In this document: piece after piece, positions 51,600 through 60,781 of the stretch
How the letters are laid out: each line of letters starts with the position of its first letter
Numbering within the stretch: position 1 is the stretch's first letter
Source of the DNA: Saprospira grandis DSM 2844
Lineage (GTDB): Bacteria > Bacteroidota > Bacteroidia > Chitinophagales > Saprospiraceae
DNA: 64,000 nt
Assembly: GCF_000275825.1 (NCBI RefSeq)
Contig: NZ_JH719942.1
Span: forward strand, 143,126 to 207,125
Direction of reading: 5' to 3'
Position numbers and translations under genes: made by a program
The notes under the pieces: generated by a model
What the model was told of the DNA's origin: nothing
What the model saw: only the letters and a program-made list of their open reading frames with translations
The model's database searches: none

Positions 51600-52480
51600 G
51601 GCCATTATTTTTCTTCGGCGGTTTTGGTTTTCGTTTTCTGGACCAGTGGGTTAAAACCCTTTCCTTTTCCAGCAAACAAGGGCTTTAGCCCGCCAGTTTG
51701 CATAGCCCCACAACCATGGGCTTCAGCCCATGGACCTAAACCAACTCGCCGCTAAAAGAGCTTCTTCTCTATTCGCCCTCTTCACACAAACCAAAGAAAA
51801 AGTTGAGGGACTAATAAAGAACAGGCAGAATTTTCTTCGGCGGTTTTGGTTTTGGTTTTCTGGACCAGTGGGTTAAAACCCTTTCCTTTTCCAGCAAACA
51901 AGGGCTTTAGCCCGCCAGTTTGCATAGACTTGCAAGCATGGGCTTTAGCCCATAGACCTAAACCAACTAATAGCTGAAAGAACTTTTCCTTCCACCCTAT
52001 TACAAACTACCAAGAAAAAGTTGAGGGACTAATAAGCAGCTATGCTTACCGCCCTGGACTGAAGCCCAGGGTTCTTGCCTGAGCGAACTGACGGACTAAA
52101 GTCCTTGTTCGCTTTCCCTACTTCTAAGGACCAAAAGCTGCCCAGCTCAGCCTTTCTCTCCATTCTCAAATATCCTCAGAAAAAGTTGAGAGACTAATAA
52201 AAAACAGAAGCTGTTTAAAATTTTGTGTTTCTCCTTTTTGCGGCCTAGGGACAAGCCCCTAGGCGACTATATGATATGAAGACCAGTGGGTTAAAACCCA
52301 CTGCTACAAAAGAGGCCAGACTAAACCCAATAAATATGAGCCGAAGGTTAAAACCATCGGCCCATAACGAATTCTAATAGAGGCTTTATCAATAAAAAAG
52401 CTTCTTCGCTATTTCCTCTTCCCCTACCTTGCCCTCAAAACTTCCACAGAAAAAGTTGAGGGACCAATAAGATAACGTTG
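51600..52480. repeat. palindrome-rich repeat array (four units)
   Basis: Four units each end in GTTGAGGGACTAATAA or a near copy (51802, 52020, 52185, 52455). Each contains small palindromes such as CCAGTGGGTTAAAACCC, GGGCTTTAGCCC, ATGGGCTTCAGCCCAT and GGACTAAAGTCC. The first two units share about 95 bp (from TTCTTCGGCGG through TTTGCATAG). Unit spacing is 165-270 bp, so it is not a CRISPR array. No open frame of note. Confidence 0.7.
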
Positions 52481-52637
52481 GGGGTCAAGATAGCGCTCCA
52501 ATAAGTAGCCCATGCAGAAAGGGAGCTCACACAAAATATCAAACAGGATCAGAGTTCTCTATTATTTTTGCGAACTTGGGCCCCTGCAAAACAAATCTGG
52601 GGAAACCAACTGGTCCAGAGGCGGGCGAAGCCCGCCC

Positions 52638-52770
52638 GGCTTAGGGATGGACAGCAGTGGCCCGAAGGGCCAGACCCAAGTTTTTTGAAGCGAAGCGAAA
52701 AAAACTGCAGGGCCGAGCAGACCTGCGAGCTGCGAAACAGCCCGACCCGAGCAAAGCGAGGGGAAGCCCC
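52638..52770 (-). repeat. GC-rich intergenic element, class A, reverse
   Basis: Arms in plus order are GGCCCGAAGGGCC, AGTTTTTTGAAGCG...AAAAAAACT and GAGCAAAGCGAG. It is preceded by GGCGGGCGAAGCCCGCC. It ends 23 bp before the TTG start of the exporter. Confidence 0.9.
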
Positions 52771-52792
52771 AAAAACAGAAAACAAAACAAAA

Positions 52793-55063
52793 TTGAATAA
52801 AAAACAGCATATTAGCATCCTGCTAGCCACTGCCCTGATTAGCCTTTTTATGCTTTGGGGCATCATTAGCCGAATACAATTTGATTTTGACCTACGCAAT
52901 TTTTATCCGCTAGAGCATGAAGAAACCGAATATTTTGAGGAATATGTAGAGCATTTTGGCTGGGATAACAATTATATTTTGTTGGGCGTAGAATGCAAGG
53001 GGGCACATATTTATCAGCCGGCTTTTCTAAAAGAGGTAGATAGTTTGAGTAATAGTTTGCTACAATTGGAAGAAATTGTGCAGCTGATTGGGCCAACAAA
53101 GCAAGAAATTTATCGTTATGTTCCTTTTATGGACCTGATGAATAGCAGTCCGTTATTGGCCCTAGATAGCTCGGCGGCCCGCCTAGCTCAGGATAGCCTA
53201 AAGGTAGTGGAGCGGCCCGATTTGTTGGGCCAACTTTTTGCCGAAGACCAGCAATCTGTCTTGATTTTGATGCAGCAAAAAGAAGGCATGCAATATGAAG
53301 ATTGCAAGCGGCTAATTGGGCGGATAGATAGCCTGATTCAGCCTTTTGAGGAGTTTAAGGCCCTGCATTTTGCGGGAAAATGCTATGGACAAACCACTTT
53401 TGTCGACCTATCGCGGCAGGAGGTGGCCACCTTTGTCGGCCTCTCTATTTTGGTCATTATTATTGCCCTTTTCTTTAGTTACAGAAGGTTTTGGGGCGTT
53501 TGGATGCCGCTTTCGGTGGTAGGGGTTACCGTACTTTGGACCCTAGGAACCATGATGTGGTTGGGCTTTTCACTCGACTTTATCTCCAACATGATTCCCA
53601 CGATTATCCTCATTATTGGGATTTCTAATGTGATTCATTTATTTAGTAAATTTTTGCTTGGATTGCAGGCTGGGCAGGCCAAAAAGCTAGCGCTAAAGCA
53701 GGCCATCAAAGAAGTTGGGCGGGCCACCATTTTGACCAGCGGGACCACGATTATCGGCTTTTTGAGCCTACTATTTTCCAATGTGAGCCCATTGATTAAC
53801 CTAGGCGCTTTTGCTGCTTTGGGCCTTATTTATGCCTTTTTGCTGACCTATAGTTTTTTTCCGGCTTTGCTCATGATCAGCCGGGCGAGCTTCCAACTAA
53901 AAGCCGCCAAAGACGACTTTTGGCAGCAGCAATTGGGCCGTTTGGCGCTTTGGGTAGAGGGGCATTATGGGAAAATCATCATCGGTTCTCTTTTGCTGAT
54001 GGCCCTAGGGCTTTGGGGCAGCAGTCAGTTGCGGATCAACCAGCATGTACTGGATGATTTGAGTGAGCGGCACCCACAGATTGTAGACTCTCGTTTTTTT
54101 GAAAATGAATTTAAGGGGAGCCGTCAATTTGAGATGGAAATCATCTTGCGAGACAGCAGTAAAAGCCTGTCGGACACGGCAGTTTTGCGGGCTTTGGACC
54201 CACTAGAGCGCTACCTATTGGAGGAGTATGGTTTGGGGAGTATGTTTAGTCCTTTGGCCCGTTTAAAAATGGCCAATCGGATGACGCATTCGGGCAAGGC
54301 GGACTATTATCGGCTACCTCAGAGTCGGTCCGAATGGAAAAAGGCCCAAAAAATCGAGGCTAATTTCTTGGCCAATGGGCGTTATCCCTTGGTGGTTTTA
54401 CCCCAAGGAAAAAGGGGGCGTTTTGCCGGTAAAATGCCCGATATGGGCAGTTTGGAGGCCCAAAAGCGGCATGCGGCCTTGGCCCAATTTATCCGAGACC
54501 AAGAGCTCGATCAACTCATTGACTATCGCTTGACGGGCTCTGCCTATCTGATGGACATCAATAACCACTGCATTGCGGATAATGTCTTTTATGGGCTCTT
54601 GCTCTGTTTTCTCTTTATTTTTCTGCTCATGCTCTACCTCTTTCGCTCTTGGCGGATGGCGAGCATTGCGCTTTTACCCAACATTTTGCCCTTGGCTTTA
54701 GTGGGTGCACTAATGGCCTGGAATGGCGTAGACATCAAGATTTCCACCTCTATCCTATTCATTATTGCCTTTGGCATTGCCGTCGATGACTCCATTCATT
54801 TTATGGCGGCCTATCGCTTGGCCAGCCAAGAGGCCAAGAGCAAAGCCGAGGCGCTGCGGACTTGTTTTCGGGGTACGGGCAAGGCCATTGTCGTTACGAC
54901 CTTGATTTTGGTTAGTGGCTTTAGCTGCCTGCTCTTTTCTAGCTTTATGGGCACCTTTTACATTGGGTTGTACACCAGTATTTGTTTGTTTTTGGCCCTT
55001 TTAGCAGATTTATTGCTCTTGCCCGCCTTGATTTTGCGCTTTGGGGAAGAGCTGCAGGAGTAA
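52793..55063 (+). CDS. RND/MMPL-family membrane exporter
   Basis: This about 756-residue protein has two similar halves, each a periplasmic loop followed by six transmembrane segments with sterol-sensing-like patterns. The first half has IPTIILIIGISNVIHLFSK and the second ISTSILFIIAFGIAVDDSIHFMAAY, the proton-relay Asp pair of MMPL/HpnN-type exporters. The likely cargo is a lipid or hydrophobic molecule. Start inferred as TTG 52793: the frame continues upstream into the repeat, where it is not protein-like. No partner genes adjoin. Confidence 0.83.
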   Translation: MNKKQHISILLATALISLFMLWGIISRIQFDFDLRNFYPLEHEETEYFEEYVEHFGWDNNYILLGVECKGAHIYQPAFLKEVDSLSNSLLQLEEIVQLIGPTKQEIYRYVPFMDLMNSSPLLALDSSAARLAQDSLKVVERPDLLGQLFAEDQQSVLILMQQKEGMQYEDCKRLIGRIDSLIQPFEEFKALHFAGKCYGQTTFVDLSRQEVATFVGLSILVIIIALFFSYRRFWGVWMPLSVVGVTVLWTLGTMMWLGFSLDFISNMIPTIILIIGISNVIHLFSKFLLGLQAGQAKKLALKQAIKEVGRATILTSGTTIIGFLSLLFSNVSPLINLGAFAALGLIYAFLLTYSFFPALLMISRASFQLKAAKDDFWQQQLGRLALWVEGHYGKIIIGSLLLMALGLWGSSQLRINQHVLDDLSERHPQIVDSRFFENEFKGSRQFEMEIILRDSSKSLSDTAVLRALDPLERYLLEEYGLGSMFSPLARLKMANRMTHSGKADYYRLPQSRSEWKKAQKIEANFLANGRYPLVVLPQGKRGRFAGKMPDMGSLEAQKRHAALAQFIRDQELDQLIDYRLTGSAYLMDINNHCIADNVFYGLLLCFLFIFLLMLYLFRSWRMASIALLPNILPLALVGALMAWNGVDIKISTSILFIIAFGIAVDDSIHFMAAYRLASQEAKSKAEALRTCFRGTGKAIVVTTLILVSGFSCLLFSSFMGTFYIGLYTSICLFLALLADLLLLPALILRFGEELQE

Positions 55064-55091
55064 TTTATCATTTAAATGATCCTATTTTTTT

Positions 55092-55233
55092 GGGGCCTGC
55101 CGCCTGCGGCGGCCGGGCCCTTGCAGGGCTCGCAGGTCTGCTCGGCCCTTCGCAAAATTCGCTACGCTCATTTTGCTCGGTCTGCCGCTGCGCGGCCCCC
55201 TTTCAGGCCCCTAGGCCTGCGGCCCTTCGGGCC
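55092..55233 (+). repeat. GC-rich intergenic element, class B-like, forward
   Basis: It starts GGGGCCTGCCGCC with arm GCCGCCTGCGGCGGC. Arm 2 is GCAAAATTCGC...CATTTTGC and arm 3 is GCCGCTGCGCGGC. Confidence 0.88.
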
Positions 55234-55510
55234 TGCTAGCCGTGGCTGCAGGTTGAAACCAGCAGCCAATTTAGGAACAGCAGAGCCAACTTCTGACTAA
55301 CAATTGGCCTGCAGCTTAAAAGCCGCAGGACCTGAAAACCCAATACCTCCTTTCCATAAACAAAGTAGGGGATTTTTCTTTGCCCTTCTGGTTGGGCTAT
55401 TGTTTTTTTCTTGGAGCAAACCTTTTCCATTTTTATAGCAAACAAGGGCTTTAGCCCGCTAGTTTGCATAGACCCGCAAGCATGGGCTTCAGCCCATGGG
55501 CCCAAAACTA
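55234..55510. repeat. short palindromes of the GGTTAAAACC/GGGCTTTAGCCC family
   Basis: GGCTGCAGGTTGAAACCAGC at about 55242, AGGGCTTTAGCCCGC at about 55446 and CATGGGCTTCAGCCCATGG at about 55480, with the same AACAAGGGCTTTAGCCCGC context as at 51.68 kb. Confidence 0.7.
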
Positions 55511-55550
55511 GAAAGGCTAAATTCCTGCGTCTAGAAGGAGCAAAGCGACT

Positions 55551-55669
55551 GGCCTAGCGATGGTAGGCAGTGCGGCAAAGCCGCAGACCAAGCAAAAACT
55601 TGTTTTTTGCGCAGGGCCGAGCGAACAGCGAGCTGCCGAACGTAGCGCCCGCCTTTGGCGGGAGGCCCC
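55551..55669 (-). repeat. GC-rich intergenic element, class B, reverse
   Basis: Arms in plus order are TGCGGCAAAGCCGCA, GCAAAAACTTGTTTTTTGC and CCCGCCTTTGGCGGG. Confidence 0.9.
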
Positions 55670-55737
55670 TGCTACAAATCAATATAGATGGGGCTATTCA
55701 TCTGAAGATGGATTCGGCCACTAGTACAAGTAAACAT

Positions 55738-56100
55738 CTATTTTGTTTCAATTCGAGAGAAATTGTATTTAGGATCATCTTCAAATAGAGTTAGAGAACA
55801 ACAACCGTCATAATTGAATCCAAGTATACAACTACTTGATTTACATATACACAGCTCTCTAGTCGCCCCCCAGCTATCTAAGTAAACCGTTTTTCCACGA
55901 AAATCATAAGTACCCTCGTTTAAAATCTTACTCCCCTTTCTAAGAGTATAATATCCAGAAGTTTCTATTTCTAAGGTTATTTCGTCAAAATAATCATTCT
56001 GATAACTGCCAACTAAACTTCTGGTCTCAAAAAGACTACATTGGCAAAATAAACTAGCACCCAACAAGCTAATTATCAGTAGCTTAAAAAATTTATTCAT
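55738..56100 (-). CDS. small lipoprotein, foreign-looking
   Basis: This 120-residue lipoprotein has the signal MNKFFKLLIISLLGASLFC with a cysteine cluster (CQC). A compact domain has DYFDEITLEIETSGYYTL and a Cys-rich patch (ELCICKSSSCILGFNYDGCC). The gene is AT-rich and has almost no GGCC, unlike its neighbours. No family recognised. Confidence 0.6.
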   Translation of the reverse strand: MNKFFKLLIISLLGASLFCQCSLFETRSLVGSYQNDYFDEITLEIETSGYYTLRKGSKILNEGTYDFRGKTVYLDSWGATRELCICKSSSCILGFNYDGCCSLTLFEDDPKYNFSRIETK

Positions 56101-56223
56101 ATTGACCTGTTAGTTTGCACTACCCTTCTCCCAAAATAGAACCCTAGTTTAAAAAACGGAAGAAAAAGCCCTGTCCTAGAAGAGCAACGAAAATAGATGC
56201 ACACAGCAAGCTGTATTTTAGAC

Positions 56224-56706
56224 TCAATTCAACAAAAGGTGGTTATTATTAAGTATAGTCTTTAAGTTAATATTTTCATCCTCTAAGGCACCCGCTATTT
56301 TCAAAGATACTAAAATCTTGTAATTACAACTCAGCAAAATACTATAATCAAAGTCAAAGCATTCTACACTTAGATCATAGATTGCTTTATTCATAGGCTC
56401 TAACTTAAGTGTGGTTACATGGCTGTCCCAATTTATATTTTCATGGAGTTTTACGGGAGTTAACTCCATATCTTCAGATAGGTAATAAAATCTAACAGAT
56501 GCCATTTTGGGACCTAAACTCTCAAGTCTTAAAGGAATAATTATTTCCTGAGAACAATTATTTACAAAGGTCAATCTTACAACCTTAGCATTGTTATCAA
56601 TTTTAGCGTTAGCAAAGAACTCCAAACACTCCCCATGACTGTAGTTAGGAGAGTGACTACAGAAAGACAAAAGCAAACAAATAAAATAGTTAATCATATT
56701 CATCAT
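56224..56706 (-). CDS. small exported protein of unknown function, foreign-looking
   Basis: This 160-residue protein has an N-terminal hydrophobic stretch (MINYFICLLLSFCSHS) and a beta-rich body (VVRLTFVNNCSQEIIIPLRLE, ILLSCNYKILVSLKIAG). It resembles a small immunoglobulin-like or immunity-type fold, but I cannot name it. Composition matches the gene at 55738, and both are bounded by repeats and the sod gene. Confidence 0.5.
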   Translation of the reverse strand: MMNMINYFICLLLSFCSHSPNYSHGECLEFFANAKIDNNAKVVRLTFVNNCSQEIIIPLRLESLGPKMASVRFYYLSEDMELTPVKLHENINWDSHVTTLKLEPMNKAIYDLSVECFDFDYSILLSCNYKILVSLKIAGALEDENINLKTILNNNHLLLN

Positions 56707-56723
56707 TTAGTTGAATCTCCCCC

Positions 56724-56760
56724 CAAAAAAACAGGCCCATAGCAAAAAACTATAGGCCCA
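56724..56760 (-). terminator. terminator of the superoxide dismutase gene
   Basis: On the minus strand TGGGCCTATAG, loop TTTTTTG, CTATGGGCCTG, then TTTTTTT. Confidence 0.8.
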
Positions 56761-56785
56761 TTACAACAATTATATCTTTGCCAAA

Positions 56786-57400
56786 TTATTTAGCAGCCGC
56801 ATAACGCTTATTTACTTCCTCCCAATTGATTACATTGAAGAAAGCTTCCACATAGTCGGGACGGCGGTTTTGGTAGTTGAGGTAGTAGGCGTGCTCCCAA
56901 ACATCTAGTCCAAGAATAGGCGTACCTTTGCAACCCGCAGTGTCTACATCCATTAGGGGATTATCTTGGTTAGGCGTAGAGCAAACCTCTAGTTTGCCCC
57001 CTTCTTTCACGCAAAGCCAAGCCCAACCAGAACCAAAACGAGTTTTGGCCGCAGCAGCAAATTTGTCTTTGAAGGTCTCATAGTCGCCAAAAGCAGCTTT
57101 GATGGCCTCGGCTACTTCGCCTGTAGGCTCGCCACCACCATTGGGAGACATGACCGACCAGAAAAGGCTGTGGTTGTAAAATCCACCGCCATTATTGCGA
57201 ACGCCAGCACCAGCAGCAGAAACATTCGCAAGGATGTCCTCAATGCTCTTGCCTTCTAAGTCAGTACCTGAAATAGCAGCGTTCAATTTATTTGTGTAGC
57301 CAGCATGATGCTTTCCGTGGTGGATTTCCATGGTGCGGGCGTCAATATGTGGTTCTAGTGCGTCATGCGCATAGGGCAATTTGGGCAATTCGAAAGCCAT
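56786..57400 (-). CDS. sod: iron/manganese superoxide dismutase
   Basis: Fe/Mn-SOD dismutates superoxide. The 204 residues match the family and show the metal ligands in order: [12 protein letters not shown] (His), [13 protein letters not shown] (His) and [19 protein letters not shown] (Asp, His). Metal preference (Fe or Mn) cannot be called. No signal peptide, so cytoplasmic. A GC hairpin (GGGCGGAGCGCCC) lies in the 5' leader, about 50 bp from the ATG. Confidence 0.93.
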   Translation of the reverse strand: MAFELPKLPYAHDALEPHIDARTMEIHHGKHHAGYTNKLNAAISGTDLEGKSIEDILANVSAAGAGVRNNGGGFYNHSLFWSVMSPNGGGEPTGEVAEAIKAAFGDYETFKDKFAAAAKTRFGSGWAWLCVKEGGKLEVCSTPNQDNPLMDVDTAGCKGTPILGLDVWEHAYYLNYQNRRPDYVEAFFNVINWEEVNKRYAAAK

Positions 57401-57576
57401 AGTTTTCTTATTTTGTGGGTAAAGTAATTGAATGATTCGGGCGCTCCGCCCTTTATTGCGAAGCTATCATTTTTTATACAGAATCTAAACAAGGAGCTAG
57501 ATTAAAAGTTGGCAGATCTTTCCCCAACTATATGCCAAGCGCTACATATATACTGATTGTCAATCAGATAAAAAAA

Positions 57577-58482
57577 TTATTTTTTTTCTATTTCCTTTTT
57601 TTCCGCTTTTAGCGCTTCTATCTCTGCCCCTAATCGACTAATTTCGTCCTTACTTTTAGCCAGTTTCTGGGCCAAAATATCAGCCGCCCGCCTCTTACTG
57701 ATTTTTTGTGCCCTTTTTTGCTCGTAGTCCTGAAATTGCGTGGCGATCTGAGCAAAAGCCGCCTCCTTTTTTGCCGCTCGCAAATATCGCTCATAGGCCG
57801 CCGTCTGATCAGCCAAACGACGAGCCCCATCTATGTCATTATACTTAAATACTTGCATCAAGCTCTGGTCTATCTTGGCCGATTGGGCCAATAACTCCTG
57901 CCAAATGGCCTTCGCATCCCCCCCTATCTGCTGGGCATTTACCCAAGTTGCTAAGGCTTTTTCCGCCTCTTTGGCCTGCTCCTCCAACAACTCATAATCC
58001 TGCTCTTGCTGCTTGAGCTGCGCCTCTAGGGCCTGCAGTTTTAACTCCTGACTTTTAAGGGTCAATAACAGCTGCTTATAACGCAAATAATTTGCAGCCA
58101 GCTTTTTAAGCGCCACCCGCTGCCCCGACAAAGAAAAACTCGTCTGGCTCTTTGTCTCCACATAATCCCCCGCTCCCTCTTCTATAAAAAAGTTGGGCAA
58201 CTCACTCAAAGGCTCAAGCGGCAAAATAGAAAATGATGCCCCCCAAAGATCTTGCATATTGGCCGGCAAACGCAAAGCTGTTGGCTCCAAATCTATCCGC
58301 CTAAGCCCCCCTTTTGGCCCTTTTAACTCTAGGCTTTTAGGCGACTGCTCTCCACAAAAAAGGCCTGTGGGTAGCCCATTTTCGCCCCCCACAGACCAAT
58401 ATAAATAGCCGCTCTGCGCTGCCGCGCCCGAAGCTGCTGTCATCAAAAAGAGGCCTAGCCCCCAACTCAAAAATCCTTTCAT
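57577..58482 (-). CDS. exported coiled-coil protein of unknown function
   Basis: This 301-residue protein has a signal peptide (MKGFLSWGLGLFLMTAASGAAAQ). An N-terminal globular part of about 100 residues is followed by a long coiled coil (residues about 115-301, alternating Glu/Lys/Gln-rich, ending EIEALKAEKKEIEKK). It begins 4 bp after the haem-binding gene, so the two are cotranscribed. The role is unknown; a periplasmic spacer or partner of the haem-binding protein is inference. Confidence 0.65.
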   Translation of the reverse strand: MKGFLSWGLGLFLMTAASGAAAQSGYLYWSVGGENGLPTGLFCGEQSPKSLELKGPKGGLRRIDLEPTALRLPANMQDLWGASFSILPLEPLSELPNFFIEEGAGDYVETKSQTSFSLSGQRVALKKLAANYLRYKQLLLTLKSQELKLQALEAQLKQQEQDYELLEEQAKEAEKALATWVNAQQIGGDAKAIWQELLAQSAKIDQSLMQVFKYNDIDGARRLADQTAAYERYLRAAKKEAAFAQIATQFQDYEQKRAQKISKRRAADILAQKLAKSKDEISRLGAEIEALKAEKKEIEKK

Positions 58483-58486
58483 ACAA

Positions 58487-58939
58487 CTATTTCGCTATTT
58501 GCTTAAAATAAGCAAGCAGTTCCGCCTGATCCTCTGCCGATAGTTTGGCATCCCCATGGGTCCAAGTATAAGACTTTAAAGGCATTTTCCCCTTTTCCAT
58601 CTCCTCTATGCACTCCTCCAATTTATGCGCCTGCTTCTTGGCCTCATAACTGCCCCAAACCGAAAAATTTAAATGCTTGCGCCCATGCTTTATATGGTTG
58701 TTGATCCACTGCCCAACCGGAACCACATAAGTATACCAAGGATATACCGTCTTATAACTATGACAATCATAACAGGCCGCCTCCAATAAGGCTTTCTGCT
58801 TGGCCGTCGGCTGATGAATCGCCATCAAATCCGCTTGCTCATCAAATGTAGGGTTTTCCTTTTGGATTTGGAAAAATTGAGCCACTAAGAGCATCCCCAA
58901 AAATCCCAAAACACCCCTTTTTATCCACTTCTTTTTCAT
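58487..58939 (-). CDS. haem-binding domain protein (Haem_bd type)
   Basis: This 150-residue protein has an N-terminal membrane anchor (GVLGFLGMLLVAQFF) and a single haem c site CYDCHS in a Haem_bd (PF14376-like) domain. The conserved context is EAACYDCHSYKTVYPWYTYVVPVGQWI and the later GKMPLKSYTW. It acts in the periplasm, probably in electron transfer. A possible -7 box (TATATTTG on the minus strand) lies at 58971-58978. Confidence 0.85.
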   Translation of the reverse strand: MKKKWIKRGVLGFLGMLLVAQFFQIQKENPTFDEQADLMAIHQPTAKQKALLEAACYDCHSYKTVYPWYTYVVPVGQWINNHIKHGRKHLNFSVWGSYEAKKQAHKLEECIEEMEKGKMPLKSYTWTHGDAKLSAEDQAELLAYFKQIAK

Positions 58940-59037
58940 ATGTTTTAATTTAGACTGTTTCTAATTTGTGCAAATATAGCGGTTTCTATATTTAAGCCGC
59001 CCTTAGACAACTGTTTTTTTTTAAGGTTTAATGTCTT

Positions 59038-59163
59038 GGGGCTGCCCCTGCGGCCTTCGGCCTTGGGTCGGGCCATTGCGCAGCTCGCAGGTCTGCTCGG
59101 CCCTGCGCGGGCTGCGCCCGCTGGGTCTGCCGCCTTCGGCGGCCCTGCTACAGCCCCTCAGCC
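59038..59163 (+). repeat. GC-rich intergenic element, class A, forward
   Basis: Arm 1 is GCGGCCTTCGGCCTTGG, arm 2 is GCGCGGGCTGCGCCCGC and arm 3 is GCCGCCTTCGGCGGC. Confidence 0.9.
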
Positions 59164-59274
59164 GGCGGCTTCGCCGCCTCTAGACGCAGAATAGCTTACC
59201 GCAACTGGAATATGCTGTAAGGCCCTGGCCACTAAGGACAGAACAGTTCCCAATAATTGGCTAAGTTGAGTCTA

Positions 59275-59475
59275 TTTAAAATTTTGTGTTTCCCCTCTTT
59301 GCTGCCTAGGGACAAGCCCCTAGGCTAGCTTTTTCAGACAGCCCTCTAAAGAGGGCCTTTGGATGAGGTTCTTCTCTGCGACAACAACTGAACAAGGCCT
59401 TGTATATCAATAGTTGAGGCCCTCGCAGAGGGCTGACTCCATTGGGTTAGCCTAGGGGCTTGTCCCTAGGCGACT
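59275..59475. repeat. dispersed repeat with CCTAGGGACAAGCCCCTAGG palindromes
   Basis: The first 52 bp (TTTAAAATTTTGTG... to CCCCTAGG) match 52213-52263. A second inverted copy of the palindrome lies at about 59450-59471, flanking GCCCTCTAAAGAGGGC and GCCCTCGCAGAGGGC. No gene. Confidence 0.65.
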
Positions 59476-59553
59476 ACTGGCCAAATCCTAACAAGCTAAA
59501 GGCCCAAATTTTATTCTAATACACAAAATCCTGAACAGTCTCCGACTATTGGC

Positions 59554-59832
59554 CTAACTAGTTTACTTCCAGACCTAACTAGTTTACTTCCAGACCTAAC
59601 TAGTTTACTTCCAGACCTAACTAGTTTACTCCCAGACCTAACTAGTTTACCGCCAGACCTAACTAGTTTACTTCCAGACCTAACTAGTTTACCTCCAGAC
59701 CTAACTAGTTTACCACCAGACCTAACTAGTTCACCTCCAGACCTAACTAGTTCACCTCCAGACCTAACTAGTTTACTCCCAGACATAACTAGTTTACTCC
59801 CAGACATAACTAGTTTACTCCCAGACATAACT
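59554..59832 (+). repeat. 21-bp tandem repeat (minisatellite), 13 copies
   Basis: The unit CTAACTAGTTTACTTCCAGA plus C (21 bp) repeats 13 times with a partial 14th. Units vary at the 3' third (ACTTCC, ACCTCC, ACTCCC, ACCGCC). Each unit holds the palindrome ACTAGT. Because 21 is divisible by three, several frames stay open; a minus-strand 105-codon frame (59511-59828) is a by-product. Confidence 0.9.
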
Positions 59833-59894
59833 TTTGCCTTTTTTCATTTTGTTACGTTTTTTCAGTTTTTAACAAAAGCCTAACATATGGGCCT

Positions 59895-59932
59895 AAAAAA
59901 AGGCAAAAAACCTAGGTTTTTCGCCTTTTTGC
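59895..59932 (-). terminator. terminator of the gene at 59948
   Basis: On the minus strand AAAAAGGCGAAAAACC, TAGG, then GGTTTTTTGCCTTTTTTT gives a long stem with a T-run. Confidence 0.8.
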
Positions 59933-59947
59933 GTACTTCAAGGGTGC

Positions 59948-60607
59948 TTAAAAGCCATCCCAGCCCAAGCGGATGCCCAATTGGGCCAGCAGGGCATCCT
60001 TTTGGCCCCAACCAAATTTTATAAAGGTTTGTAGAGAAAAGCTATCTACCGTGCTGCCGCGACAAAGCTCAACGATATGTAGCCATTTGGCATTACTGCC
60101 ATTGACATTATGGCCCAAATACACCCATTCTTGGCCATAACCGAGGCTCAAAAAGCTCTTGAAGGGCGTTCTGCGGTTTTGTTTATAAGAAGAATCTAGT
60201 AACCAATGTCCTTTTAGCATAAGGGGAGCGGCCAAAGTAGAGCGAATTGCATTTTTTTGGGGTCCAATATCCAAGCTAAAGGGATAATAGCTCAGCCCGC
60301 CCTCCAAAGAAAAGAGAAAGCTTTTTCGGTTGCCCGCCCAGAGGCTCATGTGTAGGCCAGGCAAAATATTAAGCAGCTGCCCAATACTTTGGGGTTGGGG
60401 GCTAATCGCTTCTTGCCGTTGTTGGTCCCAGCGGTAGGCACTAAACTCTAGTAAAATACTTTGTCCCCAGCCCCAAGCCCTAGGCGCCTCGCCCTCTGGC
60501 CAAAGGCTACTACTATAGGTCTTTTTTAGGGCCAAGCTATCGCTTTGGGCCAAAAGCGGAGCAGAAAAAAGGGCAAAGAAAGAAAAGAAGAGGAGAAAAT
60601 ATTTCAT
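59948..60607 (-). CDS. exported outer-membrane-like protein, unknown
   Basis: This 219-residue protein has a signal peptide (MKYFLLFFSFFALFSAPLLAQ). The body is beta-patterned (SFLSLGYGQEWVYLGHN), rich in aromatic residues and Gly, as in small outer-membrane barrels. I do not recognise a family. It has its own terminator and no clear operon partners. Confidence 0.6.
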   Translation of the reverse strand: MKYFLLFFSFFALFSAPLLAQSDSLALKKTYSSSLWPEGEAPRAWGWGQSILLEFSAYRWDQQRQEAISPQPQSIGQLLNILPGLHMSLWAGNRKSFLFSLEGGLSYYPFSLDIGPQKNAIRSTLAAPLMLKGHWLLDSSYKQNRRTPFKSFLSLGYGQEWVYLGHNVNGSNAKWLHIVELCRGSTVDSFSLQTFIKFGWGQKDALLAQLGIRLGWDGF

Positions 60608-60631
60608 AGTTGCTAAAGCGATTTAAGGGGC

Positions 60632-60660
60632 AAAAAAAAGGGCGGCCCATGGCCGCCCCA
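60632..60660 (-). terminator. terminator of the AsmA-family gene
   Basis: On the minus strand GGGCGGCC, loop ATG, GGCCGCCC, then TTTTTTTT. Between it and the gene lies a repeat element. Confidence 0.7.
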
Positions 60661-60781
60661 ATTTACACTTTATTCTAGGAAAGGCCCAATATTTTAAGGC
60701 CTTGGGCTGGGCGGCGCAGCCGCCTATTGGGCAGGGGCCAGCCCCTGCCCTCTTCGGCTATCGCGAAGCGATGCCTTTTTT

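Noticed and set aside
51796-52470. CRISPR array
   Set aside because: The tag spacing is irregular (165-270 bp) with palindromes in between, and no cas gene is present.
59511-59828. 105-codon frame of MSGSKLV repeats on the minus strand
   Set aside because: It is created by the 21-bp tandem repeat and has no signal, partner or promoter.
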